Origin: Clostridiaceae bacterium
Lineage (GTDB): Bacteria; Bacillota; Clostridia; Saccharofermentanales; Saccharofermentanaceae
Length of the DNA stretch: 64,000 bases
Reading direction: 5' to 3'
Assembly: GCA_012729635.1 (NCBI GenBank)
Contig: JAAYCT010000016.1
Span: 24,005 to 88,004, forward strand
Shown here: positions 17,258 through 25,784 of the stretch, in pieces
Position numbering within the stretch: position 1 is the stretch's first letter
Layout of the letters: each line of letters begins with the position of its first letter
Notes under the pieces: generated by a model
The model's input: the letters and a program-made list of their open reading frames with translations, nothing else
What the model was told of the DNA's origin: nothing
The model's database searches: none
Made by a program: the position numbers and the translations under genes

Positions 17258-18263
17258 AAAGCCTCCTGATTCGGGATCGGATTGCAGGTGCGGGCAATCC
17301 GGATTGTTTGGCTGCCAAAATGATTCGTACGTTGCGTATTTCCGCCTCTTTTCCGAGATAATAAGCGACCAGAGGCGCGGTGCCCAGAGCGATGTAACGT
17401 ACATTTTCGAGCATGCCCATCGCACGGTCGTCACACCAACGCTCAAAGTCGGAAGGAGAGGTTTTTAAAAGGGCGGTTCCGTCCGCATATTCCGTGGTTG
17501 AAAGATACTCCAGAAGCGCGGAGACACCTTCCGTCGCCGCCTTTATCATACGGTCCCGATCAAGAGACGTACAGGAGCCGACGGCACGCTCGAGAAATTC
17601 TTCTTTTTTCCCGAACCTTGCCGATCGAAAAGCGATTTTAATGTTCGCGGCGGCGACAAACAACTCGGAGATTCGGAAGATAAGCTCATCGCCGGTTTTT
17701 TCGGCACACCGTAACGTCTCATCCAGAGCGGCCCGGTCGGCGATGACATCCGACCATTGTCCGTCTCCGGTACGAACGAGGATATCGTACATTTCCTCCC
17801 CCAGCTGATCAAAAGGAGCCGGCAGATCATCAAAACGATTTTCCTCGACTGCTTTCTTCATTGTATCGGACGGAATCGTGCAGGGTAGAACGAAATACTC
17901 GTCCGCTTCATAGTCGCTCAGAACGGACTTAATCCCGGCCTTCAGATTATGAAAGTCGTTCTTTAAAATAAAGGGAATAAACAAAGCAGGATCCGGAGCG
18001 ACCTCGGACAGATAGCGCCAAGTCTCCGAGAGTTCTTTTTCGAGCATATCGTTCACATCCGAGATTCGCCCGGTACTATGCCAACCCTTGGATTCGAGGA
18101 TTGAAAGTACCGCAGTATCGGTGGGCGCCGCAATCATACGATCGATATCGGATGTCTCGAGCGCCTTGATCTGCCGCACACGCACGGCGGAGACCGCATA
18201 TGCATATTGGGTTTCGTTCGTTTTCTTGGTCAAATTCAAATCCTTTCCGTGCTTCCGGGGCAT
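17250..18263 (-). CDS. atpC: V/A-type ATPase subunit C (d-type)
   Basis: A 337-residue subunit C, which caps the membrane rotor ring and connects it to the D/F shaft. The visible pattern is the N-terminal YAYAVSAVRVRQIKAL, the repeated three-helix-bundle organisation and motifs such as FHNLKAGIKSVLSDYEADEYF and PLVAYYLGKEAEIRNVRII, which are typical of this subunit. It lies between E and F with only a few bases of spacing (eight after E, overlapping F by eight). The start at 18263 has a weak TAGGGA site. The family assignment is firm from operon order and C-terminal motif. Confidence 0.92.
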   Translation of the reverse strand: MPRKHGKDLNLTKKTNETQYAYAVSAVRVRQIKALETSDIDRMIAAPTDTAVLSILESKGWHSTGRISDVNDMLEKELSETWRYLSEVAPDPALFIPFILKNDFHNLKAGIKSVLSDYEADEYFVLPCTIPSDTMKKAVEENRFDDLPAPFDQLGEEMYDILVRTGDGQWSDVIADRAALDETLRCAEKTGDELIFRISELFVAAANIKIAFRSARFGKKEEFLERAVGSCTSLDRDRMIKAATEGVSALLEYLSTTEYADGTALLKTSPSDFERWCDDRAMGMLENVRYIALGTAPLVAYYLGKEAEIRNVRIILAAKQSGLPAPAIRSRIRRLYV

Positions 18264-18271
18264 GCTAATCC

Positions 18272-18865
18272 CTACGGAAGAAACAAGGATCGGTTGATTC
18301 GATCCCGTACTTCGTCCAGTTTTTCGTTGATCAGTGCGTCGACCGTTCCGTTAAATTCAATCGGACCGCACCGAAGAATACATCCGGCTTCGAAGTTGCC
18401 CGGCTCGTCCGATATTTGAAGGGTACCGGGGATGATTTCGGAAAGCCGGTCCGAAAATTCCTTCGTCGCCGCGGCACGATCCCGGGCATTTACGATCAGC
18501 TCGCACGCTCCGGTCAATTCGGAGGCGTGTGACGTGACGAATCGTTCGATCATATCCCGGTTTTCTTTTGCGGAAAGACTTATGATTCGAGAGCGAGCCT
18601 CGGCCAACACTTCATCAATCAACGCTACTTTTTCTTGAAGGAGTCGTTTTTTTGCCTCCGACTCGGCGGAGGACCGGCTCTTGCTTTCCAGTATCGAGAT
18701 GGCTTCCTTTTCGCGCTCCAACCGCTCGTTGACTTCCTCTTCGGTTTCGATTTTTTTGCGGGCGGAATAAGCCGCCGCCTCTTCTTCGGCGCGACGGACT
18801 CTTGTTTTTGCCGAGACGTTCGCGTCTTCGATTATTTTTTCGAGTATACTATCAAGGCCCGACAT
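18272..18865 (-). CDS. atpE: V/A-type ATPase subunit E (peripheral stalk)
   Basis: A 197-residue subunit E. The first 100 residues are Glu/Lys/Arg/Ala-rich and predicted as one long coiled coil that pairs with the H/G subunit to form the peripheral stalks; the C-terminal half is a compact alpha/beta domain that contacts the B subunit. The sequence GLDSILEKIIEDANVSAKTRVRRAEEEA is recognisable for E/NtpE. It is followed after eight bases by subunit C, and preceded by the rotor subunit K. Confidence 0.9.
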   Translation of the reverse strand: MSGLDSILEKIIEDANVSAKTRVRRAEEEAAAYSARKKIETEEEVNERLEREKEAISILESKSRSSAESEAKKRLLQEKVALIDEVLAEARSRIISLSAKENRDMIERFVTSHASELTGACELIVNARDRAAATKEFSDRLSEIIPGTLQISDEPGNFEAGCILRCGPIEFNGTVDALINEKLDEVRDRINRSLFLP

Positions 18866-18886
18866 GGCAATCTCCGATCGTTTCCG

Positions 18887-19375
18887 TTATGTACCCGTGA
18901 CGGCGGGAATGTTCATGACCATCAAAAGGGAGGCGATGAAGCAAAGTAAAGCGTAGAATTCGACGAGCGTAGCGGAAATAATCGCCTTGGTCGAATCGGA
19001 GTATTTCTTGGCGACTACGGTTACGCCGGTCACGGCGACGCGTGCCTGAAGGATTGCGGAGGTCATTCCGCCGAAGGCGACCGGCAGGCATGCAAAAAAG
19101 TACAGGAGTCCCGTTTTGAAATCAAGCGTGGGTGCGTTTCCGCCCAGAAGTCCGATGTTTAACATCACCATCACGGTAACGACCAGTCCGTATAATCCCT
19201 GAGTTCCGGGAAGCAGTTGGAGAATCAGGAGTCTGGAGAATTTGCTCGGATCATCAATAAGAACCGGGGTAGAGGCCTCACCGACCATGCCGACGCCCTT
19301 AGACGAACCGATGCTGGCCAGTGTGACCGATAACGCCGCTCCGATCACCGCAAGAATAATGCCTAAAAAATCCAT
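18887..19375 (-). CDS. atpK: V/A-type ATPase rotor subunit K, Na+-type ligands
   Basis: A 162-residue proteolipid made of two duplicated hairpins (four membrane helices) as in Enterococcus NtpK. The residues that bind Na+ in that protein (Leu, Thr, Gln of LPGTQG, a Gln in helix 3 and the helix 4 Glu) are all here: L55-P-G-T58-Q59, Q110 and E139. The first hairpin has no acidic residue, so each subunit carries one ion site. By analogy the enzyme should move Na+ rather than only H+. A good AAGGAGG precedes the ATG. It follows the subunit I gene directly, with no gap. The ion assignment is inference; the protein family is certain. Confidence 0.95.
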   Translation of the reverse strand: MDFLGIILAVIGAALSVTLASIGSSKGVGMVGEASTPVLIDDPSKFSRLLILQLLPGTQGLYGLVVTVMVMLNIGLLGGNAPTLDFKTGLLYFFACLPVAFGGMTSAILQARVAVTGVTVVAKKYSDSTKAIISATLVEFYALLCFIASLLMVMNIPAVTGT

Positions 19376-21419
19376 TTACTTGTCCTCCTTGAATTTGAAG
19401 TGTCTGGTTCGGGTTGAAAACGGTGAAAATGCCTTCCCGCCGCCTTCATAGAATTTGCTGAAAAATTCGACATATTGAAGTCGGTTGGTATGTACATACG
19501 CGCCGAGCGCGCTGATACCCAAGTTTACGGCATGTCCGAAAATAAAAACCGGAATGAAGATGAAAATGCGGACAATCCCGGATCCGATCACGGTTCCGAT
19601 TGTATTGAAGACCTGCCCGACGATTCCGGTCACGAGGCCGAGGGCCATTAACCGCGAGTAAGAAAGCGTGTCACTGAAATAACCCGAAATTCCGTACAGG
19701 CTTCCGAGACCGCCCATAATCTTGCCCGGTATACTCGGACTGGATCGCCCCTGTGTCAATACCAGCATGGCCGCTCCCGCAATTGCGACCCACGGGCCGA
19801 TTTTTTCAAGCGGCAGACCGGTCGGAACGGCCATGTTGACAATCATCATCCCAAGACCCGTGAAAACGATCCACCACGAACCGACATCAAAGATTGCCCC
19901 GAGCTTGTCGTTGTGTTTCCACATGTTGACAAATTTCAGCGCAAGTCCGGCCATCAGGTGAATAAAACCGAGAATCAAGCTGAGGATCAGCATCTCGAGC
20001 GGTTTTTCGACCGGATTGAACCATAGGGCGTCCAGTGAAACATTCGAATGGAAAAAAGCGGTGCCGACCGCATTGACAACATTTCCGAAAAAACTGCCGA
20101 ACATCAGGCCCCATATGACGGAAGAAACCCCGCAGAATAAAAATTTGTACATGTTCATTCGTGTCGTGCCTTCCGGCTTCAGCCGGATGATTACAAACAG
20201 AGTTCCGAGAACCATAATCAGACCGTAACCGGCATCCGACAGCATCATGCCGAAAAACAGATAGTAGAAAAAACTCATCACAGGGTTCGGATCGATGTCC
20301 CGTGACGTCGGCGGGCTGTACGACTGAACAATATCTTCGACCGGTGCCACGAATGCGTTGTTTGAAAAATCGCCGGGGACTTCTTCATCCTCCTTCGGGT
20401 CGCGTAATTCTATTGCGAGCATATATTTCTCGTTGAGCTTGCTTAGAAGCCGGTCGGCATCCCGGCACGGAACGAAGCCCTTCAGAATAACGGCTTTTCG
20501 GGAAAACAGCAGACGCCCGAGCGCTTCGTATTTATCCTTACGCATCAGCAGGTAATCCGACAGAAAATAAAGTCCGGGCAGATCCGGCTTATATGCCGCA
20601 ATCTTCTCGCGTGCATTTGCGACCGCATCCTGTGCATCCTGAATTCTTTTTTTCAGGCGTTCAATCCGGTTGGCCGGGGGATGCCGCGTCGGGTCGGACG
20701 GTATGATAAAGCCGATTTTGCGAAGGGTTTCGTCCATCACCTCAAGATCATTTCGATGGCAGAAAACGCAAAGGCACGTCAGTTCCTTCGAAACCGAAAC
20801 GAAATCCGTCTCGTATTTCGGGAGTTCGGGCACGTCCGAGTCACTCGGTGCCGGATGCGTTTCCGCAAAGGCCTTGCTCAGGGTCTCGTGAAGGGATGTC
20901 TCGCCGAAGGCGCCCTGAATGGATCCGATTCGACAGGCAACACGCTGCGTTCCCTCGTACATCATCGGGATATCGAGGTTTTTCCAGGGGGAGCAAGTGA
21001 TTGAGTTGATGGGTCACGTGCATGATGGCCGGTGTCTCATTTTCAATAATCCGTATCGCTGAGTCGATATCGTAAGCGATTTTCATGGATTGTTCGACCC
21101 GATCCGCGTGCTCGGAGAATTGATCCAGAGTCAATTCTTTTCGACCGGAAAGACCGGCGAGAATCGAGGTTTTTGTATGAGAATATTCTTCGACGGAAGC
21201 GATTGCGGAGCGGATCATTTCCAGATTCCTGTCCAATTGAGTCAGGGTCGAGGAGGTCGGGATGATCATTAACTCCGACCCGGAATCCGTCTCGCCTTCC
21301 GCCTCGGTTTCCGGCTCGCTCAAATCGACGACGCCCTCACGCTGGAGCAGTTCGACCACTTTTTTTGCGTCTCTTTGCAAGGCGATAATCTCGATGTGCT
21401 TCATCGGTACGATGGCCAT
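19376..21419 (-). pseudogene. atpI: V/A-type ATPase subunit I, split by a +1 frameshift
   Basis: Subunit I is the stator a-subunit: a cytoplasmic N-terminal arm plus a C-terminal seven- or eight-helix membrane domain that forms the ion half-channels. The N-terminal part (from 21419, MAIVPMKHIEIIAL) stays in frame to HVTHQLNHLL, then the frame changes and the rest (about 520 residues, containing GYGLIMVLGT and the GHAVNLGISALGAYVHTNRL channel helix) continues in another frame to 19376. The switch maps to a run of five G (plus strand 20987-20991): with four, the reading becomes LLPWKNLDIPMMYEG without a break. The rest of the gene shows no other damage. A sequencing error, a recent mutation or slippage are possible; because the enzyme needs this subunit I favour the first. 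Confidence 0.88.
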
Positions 21420-21742
21420 CAGCGCGATTCCTTTCCGGAAATGAAGTCGACGGTCACGGAAACGGCGGATTCGAACGTTGACATCGCGGCTTCTCTGAGT
21501 TGCGCACAACTCAGCTCTGTTTGCTCTTTTATCGAGGTTATATACGCCCGGTTCTTCTTCTGAAAATCACTTCGAAGGGAACTCGCTTTCTTTTCCGCTT
21601 CCATCAAGGCCTTTTCGCGATAATCAGCAGCCGAAAGACGAGCTTTTTCCAGAATCTCATCCGCACGGGATCGAGCATCCTTTTCGATGCGGGCGGCCTC
21701 CTTTTCAGAATCGAGAATCCGGTTGATTTGATCCGATGCCAT
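21419..21742 (-). CDS. V/A-type ATPase subunit G/H-like, peripheral stalk coiled coil
   Basis: A 107-residue, highly charged protein predicted to be one continuous coiled coil (SEKEAARIEKDARSRADEILEKA, then AALMEAEKKAS-type repeats). It fits the short stalk partner of subunit E, called H in Thermus or G/NtpF-like elsewhere. It is the first gene of the ATPase operon and its stop overlaps the start of subunit I (ATGA), a coupling seen in related operons. The start at 21742 follows an AGGGAGG site. Subunit names differ between species, so no symbol is given. Confidence 0.85.
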   Translation of the reverse strand: MASDQINRILDSEKEAARIEKDARSRADEILEKARLSAADYREKALMEAEKKASSLRSDFQKKNRAYITSIKEQTELSCAQLREAAMSTFESAVSVTVDFISGKESR

Positions 21743-21799
21743 AAATCCTCCCTGATCGCGCAGGGCGCGAAAAAACCTGCCTTTAGGGCGTCTCGTAGT

Positions 21800-21828
21800 A
21801 TTATCACACGCGCGCGAGGCTTTGACAA
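21800..21828 (-). promoter_or_regulatory. Sigma-A promoter of the V/A-ATPase operon
   Basis: Reading the minus strand: TTGTCA (21828-21823), a 17-base spacer and GATAAT (21805-21800), preceded by TGT as an extended -10. It lies 58 bases before the first ATPase gene. Confidence 0.75.
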
Positions 21829-21913
21829 GCCTGATAACGACCGAAGATCGAGAATCCCGAATGAATCGTTTCGAAATACTTTTTGGGGGTGTGAAAAGAC
21901 AGGATTGACAGGA

Positions 21914-21943
21914 TTGACAGGAAGGCGGATAAAATTGTACTAT
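21914..21943 (+). promoter_or_regulatory. Sigma-A promoter of the first GntR/ABC operon
   Basis: TTGACA (21914-21919), an 18-base spacer and TACTAT (21938-21943). A second TTGACA nine bases upstream belongs to a short direct repeat. The -10 box sits inside the inverted repeat described at 21935-21956. Confidence 0.65.
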
Positions 21944-21956
21944 CTAAATAATACAA
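21935..21956 (+). promoter_or_regulatory. Putative operator, TTGTAC-N10-ATACAA
   Basis: An inverted repeat (arms ATTGTACTAT and ATAATACAAT, nine of ten pairs, four-base centre) covers the -10 box and start site of the GntR gene. It is best explained as the autoregulatory binding site of that regulator. The same 6-10-6 layout occurs at 51544-51565. Confidence 0.65.
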
Positions 21957-21969
21957 TATTGAGGGCAGG

Positions 21970-22440
21970 ATGATTCATCACTCGCAATTTGCGCAAAAAA
22001 ACGGGGGGTTAACGTCATTTGAGAAGGGAAAGGATTTGAAGCAGATATTTTCGGATCATTTTCCGATCTATCTTCAGGTCGTCGAAAGAATAAAAACACA
22101 AATTATTATCGGTGTCGTCAAGCCCGGAGAGAAACTTTGTGCCGTTCGGGAACTGGCAAATCTATTCGGTATCAATCCCAACACGGTTCAGAAAGCCTGT
22201 CAGTTGCTTGAACAAGAGGGGATCATAATAAGCGAACGCGGTTCCGGAAATTATATTACGGACGACCCGGGGATCATCGCCGCGATTCGTTCGGAGTTGT
22301 CCGGCGGGGTCACCGGAGAGTATATTCGAAAGATGAAGGAATACGGATTCGCGAGTCCCGAAATCGTGCGCATCCTGACCGATGGGATCAAAGAGATCGA
22401 AAATGGCGAAAAAAATACAGACGAGTCTTTACGACAGTAA
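21970..22440 (+). CDS. GntR-family regulator, YtrA subfamily
   Basis: A 156-residue repressor-like protein. Residues about 35-105 form the GntR winged helix (IYLQVVERIKTQIIIG, PSVRELA-like KLCAVRELANLFGINPNTVQKA, ERGSGNYI). The short C-terminal part has only two helices, the mark of the YtrA subfamily, which regulates ABC transporters encoded downstream. Here two ABC genes follow after 90 bases. GAGG lies five bases before the ATG. The first 30 residues are an extra tail not typical of the family; a later start is possible. It probably represses its own operon by binding the inverted repeat over the promoter. Confidence 0.9.
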   Translation: MIHHSQFAQKNGGLTSFEKGKDLKQIFSDHFPIYLQVVERIKTQIIIGVVKPGEKLCAVRELANLFGINPNTVQKACQLLEQEGIIISERGSGNYITDDPGIIAAIRSELSGGVTGEYIRKMKEYGFASPEIVRILTDGIKEIENGEKNTDESLRQ

Positions 22441-22530
22441 AATGACGGAAGTATAATAAGTAAACGCTGAAAGCAGACACCGGAATACCGATCGGCACAC
22501 GGTGAATGCTCATGAAGAAAGGAACAACAC

Positions 22531-23256
22531 ATGCTTACAATCGAAAACTTGACCAAGTCGTATCCGGGGGGGGTCACGGCGGTAAAGGATGTATGCCTTA
22601 CGGTCGAAAACGGAGATCTGTACGGATTCATCGGACACAACGGGGCGGGTAAAACGACAACGATCAAATCCGTGGTCGGTCTTCTGCCGTTTGAAAAAGG
22701 AAAGATTACAATCGACGGGGTCTCCGTAACGCAAGATCCGATACGATGCAAGTCGATGATTGCCTATATACCGGATACTCCGGAGTTATACGACAATCTG
22801 ACCGGAATGCAGTATCTCAATTTTGTTTCCGACATTTATGGAATTTCAAAACGGGAGCGGTCAAGCAAAATCAATCAATACGCTACGATGCTGGAGATGA
22901 CGGACAGCTTGAACGACTCTGTTTCTTCGTATTCGCACGGAATGAAACAGAAACTGTCCTTCATCGCCGCGTTTGTACATACACCCAAATTACTGATTCT
23001 GGACGAACCGTTTGTCGGACTGGATCCGCGCGCGGCCTTCTCGGTAAAAACGGTCATGAAGGAGTTTTGTGAAAAGGGGAATGCTATTTTCTTTTCGACC
23101 CATGTTCTCGAGGTTGCCGAGAAAATATGCAACAAAATAGCGATCATCAAAAACGGCAGGTTGATTGCGAGCGGTGAAACCCGGACCGTCAAGGGAGACT
23201 TGTCCCTGGAGGAAGTATTTCTTGAACTGACCGAGGAAGAGAAGGGTGAGGCATGA
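22531..23256 (+). CDS. ABC transporter ATP-binding protein
   Basis: A 241-residue ATPase with Walker A GHNGAGKTTT near residue 36, signature YSHGMKQKLSF near 131, Walker B LILDEPFVGLDP near 152 and H-loop STHVLEVAEKI. It is of the ABC-2/Ytr/Ecs-like export class that energises a separate membrane subunit. The stop overlaps the start of the permease gene (ATGA). Control by the upstream YtrA-type regulator is inferred; such operons commonly respond to cell-wall antibiotics or to general envelope stress, but nothing here fixes the substrate. Confidence 0.92.
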   Translation: MLTIENLTKSYPGGVTAVKDVCLTVENGDLYGFIGHNGAGKTTTIKSVVGLLPFEKGKITIDGVSVTQDPIRCKSMIAYIPDTPELYDNLTGMQYLNFVSDIYGISKRERSSKINQYATMLEMTDSLNDSVSSYSHGMKQKLSFIAAFVHTPKLLILDEPFVGLDPRAAFSVKTVMKEFCEKGNAIFFSTHVLEVAEKICNKIAIIKNGRLIASGETRTVKGDLSLEEVFLELTEEEKGEA

Positions 23257-24860
23257 AATCATTTTTTACACTGATCAAAGTTAATTTTCTTAACTTTCTC
23301 GGGTCCATGCAAAAAGCGAAAAAAGGGCGATATATCGTATCCGCACTGATGATTCTTGCGTTTATCGTTTTTTTCGGCGGCTCCATGTCCATGCAGGCGG
23401 TCGCGACCGCATTTTTACTGGTCGTAGAATATAATCTTCCGCAGTTGGCGGTCTTCATGGGATTATCCACCGCCTTTGCAATCAGCATCCTTTTCGGCAT
23501 GATGAGAGCGACGACCGCAACCACCTCAAAGGACGCGGAATTGTTGCTCTCGATGCCGATCCGGAAAAGCATAGTGGTCCTTTCGAAAATTACCACACAA
23601 TTTCTGCTGGATGCACCGATTCTTATTATCATGCTGCTTCCGACGATCATTGCGACCTTCGCGTTCGGAGGGCTTGATGCGGCCGGGCTCGCTCGCGGCG
23701 TATTCATTTCCCTTCTTCTTCCGACTTTGGCGATGACGATATCCATGGTGATCGGGGCCTTGTTTTCGATGATTCGCGAGCGTATTCCGGGCGGGCGAAT
23801 CATCGTTTCGATTTTTGCCATGACGCTTCTGATGGGCTATATTTTTTGGAATATGCAGTCAAACGGTGCGTACCGAGGATTTGCCGAAATGGGCTCCGAA
23901 CAAGCCAAACAAATCATTGAGGCCTTTTGGCCGATTAAGGTAATGACCTATTTCATTACCGAGGGCCGTCTTTTGAACACTATTTTTGCACTCCTTCTGA
24001 TTTTCCTTCCGTTTGCATTGACCGTTGCCGTCTATGCCGCCCGCTACGGACGTGGCTCATATCAGAAAAAAGGCAGGAACCGGAAGCTTTCTTTTCGCTC
24101 CCGCACGATGTTCGCTTCTTTGCTTAGCGTTGAACTGAAAAAATATGTGTCGAGTACGCTTTATGTTATCAACACCTCCTTCGGAGTAGTGATGATGGTC
24201 GTCGTGACCACCGTTTTTCTGGTTATGGGACCCGATGTCATCGAAAAGATTATGTTTGCCGGGGAGGAAATGCCGTTTGTGATCAGCACGGAGAACTATG
24301 CCGCAATCGCTACGCTCATTTTCCTGTTTTTTGCGGCCATGACGGCAACGACGCCCGCGTCGATTTCCTTTGAAGGGAAAAGGTTGTGGATACTTCGCTC
24401 CATGCCGGTCCGTGCTTTCGAGGTTCTTCGGGCAAAGCTGATGCTGAATGTACTCCTTTTTGTTCCCGCACAAATTATTTGCTCCGCCGCCGTGATGATT
24501 CGGCTCGGTGTGCATCCGGGTCCCGGCATCGCTATGGTGCTTCTGCCGGCCGGGACAAACTTGGTGGTTGCCGGAGGGGGATTGATACTGAATCTTTTAA
24601 TGCCGAAGCTGGATTGGAGAAACGAGGCACAGGTTTTAAAGCAGAGCATTTCTGTGTTGCTTACGATGCTGATCGGATTCGGTTTGGCTTCCTTACCGAT
24701 TATCATCTACTTTGTTTTCTTCTTTTCGAGCGGTGACGGAACAGTCGCGATGACTGTGACCGCATACTCGATTACACTTTTGTATGCGGTATTATTTACC
24801 GTCGAGTTATTGATTCTTGCGTTTCCGGGGAAAAGAATGTTCGAGCGTCTTTCGGCATAA
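23253..24860 (+). CDS. ABC transporter permease, large ABC-2-like type
   Basis: A 535-residue polytopic membrane protein with roughly twelve hydrophobic segments arranged as two similar halves around a loop near residues 270-290 (RYGRGSYQKKGRNRKLSF). The pattern of MLSMPIRKSIVVLSK and SFEGKRLWILRSMPVRAFEVLRAK, basic loops just before helices, is typical of ABC-2/Ecs-like exporters in Firmicutes. It overlaps the ATPase gene by four bases and is the last gene of the GntR-controlled operon. The substrate is unknown. Confidence 0.85.
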   Translation: MKSFFTLIKVNFLNFLGSMQKAKKGRYIVSALMILAFIVFFGGSMSMQAVATAFLLVVEYNLPQLAVFMGLSTAFAISILFGMMRATTATTSKDAELLLSMPIRKSIVVLSKITTQFLLDAPILIIMLLPTIIATFAFGGLDAAGLARGVFISLLLPTLAMTISMVIGALFSMIRERIPGGRIIVSIFAMTLLMGYIFWNMQSNGAYRGFAEMGSEQAKQIIEAFWPIKVMTYFITEGRLLNTIFALLLIFLPFALTVAVYAARYGRGSYQKKGRNRKLSFRSRTMFASLLSVELKKYVSSTLYVINTSFGVVMMVVVTTVFLVMGPDVIEKIMFAGEEMPFVISTENYAAIATLIFLFFAAMTATTPASISFEGKRLWILRSMPVRAFEVLRAKLMLNVLLFVPAQIICSAAVMIRLGVHPGPGIAMVLLPAGTNLVVAGGGLILNLLMPKLDWRNEAQVLKQSISVLLTMLIGFGLASLPIIIYFVFFFSSGDGTVAMTVTAYSITLLYAVLFTVELLILAFPGKRMFERLSA

Positions 24861-24891
24861 GGACGGATAAACACCGACGCTTGTGGAAAAA

Positions 24892-24900
24892 TGATATAAT
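24892..24900 (+). promoter_or_regulatory. Extended -10 promoter of the NERD-like gene
   Basis: TGATATAAT with a perfect TATAAT (24895-24900), 70 bases before the ATG at 24971. No clear -35 box. Confidence 0.45.
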
Positions 24901-24970
24901 AAGTGGGTGCCGCGAAAAATCGTGACACCTTCTTTTTATCCAATACGCGATCAGTACATCGGAGGAAACG

Positions 24971-25756
24971 ATGGGGATATTTTCTGAAATGGCCAAACGA
25001 AAGGAAGAGAGAACCCGGGATTTGGAGGGTCCGGTTTTTCTCAAGCCGTTCTCGTCCAAAGAAGAGGAACAAAAGGCGCTGGCGGCAAAATTAGAGGCTG
25101 CACCGCCTCAGTCGAAGTATATTTTCCGGGAAGCACTGGAGTCGATTCGCGGGAAAACGGCCGCTCATAAGAAAATATATGATGTATTATCGGCAATCGA
25201 AAGACCGATGATCATCTTTCATGATCTTCTCATTTCAAGCAAAGCGGGATCGGCGCGGGTGGATTTTGCTGTCTTGACATCCGGATTTGCCCTGGCGATT
25301 CGAACCAAAGAGGCGGAAAAGACGGGAAGGGAAACCAAGATCGATTCAGACGATTTTTCCCGGATGTACGAAGGGGACCGGAAGTCGGAAGAAACGGCAT
25401 ATTTGCTTTTTGAATCCATACGGGAAACCGGATTGGTTTCCGGAAAATCACTTCGGAGTATCTGGCCGGTAACGATTTTGTCCGATGCGGATCATTCAGG
25501 ACAAAGAGACGTATGCGAAAGGTCTTTTTCCAGTGACTTCAGCGGTATCTATCCGGAGGTGCGGCGAGCGCAAATATTGTTGTCAACGGAACTTCCGGGC
25601 TTGATCGAGGCTTTATTCGAAGGAGATTACGCTTCTTCGGAAATTCCGGTACGGAAGTTGTTTGATCTCGGTGCGTGCCTCGCGAAATATGATTCGGAAG
25701 TGACGGGCTGTCCCGTGTCGTACCGAAATGATGCAAGTAAAGAAATAGAAAAATAG
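24971..25756 (+). CDS. NERD-like (nuclease-related) domain protein, uncertain
   Basis: I do not recognise this 261-residue protein with certainty. The segment IIFHDLLISSKAGSARVDFAVLTSGFALAIRTKEAE (about residues 77-112) resembles the NERD domain core, which in the family reads roughly HD-x-LL-x-G-x-xDH-x-V-x-x-x-G-x-x-V-x-E-x-K. The Asp and final Lys are present, but the Glu of the ExK pair is Arg-Thr. The N-terminus is charged, with no signal or membrane segment, so it should be cytoplasmic. GGAGGAAAC precedes the ATG. It has its own promoter and is followed after 28 bases by the Fe-S aldo/keto reductase. If it is a NERD protein it may be inactive as a nuclease. Confidence 0.5.
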   Translation: MGIFSEMAKRKEERTRDLEGPVFLKPFSSKEEEQKALAAKLEAAPPQSKYIFREALESIRGKTAAHKKIYDVLSAIERPMIIFHDLLISSKAGSARVDFAVLTSGFALAIRTKEAEKTGRETKIDSDDFSRMYEGDRKSEETAYLLFESIRETGLVSGKSLRSIWPVTILSDADHSGQRDVCERSFSSDFSGIYPEVRRAQILLSTELPGLIEALFEGDYASSEIPVRKLFDLGACLAKYDSEVTGCPVSYRNDASKEIEK

Positions 25757-25784
25757 GAAAAGACGGAAGAGGGAGGACCCGAAA

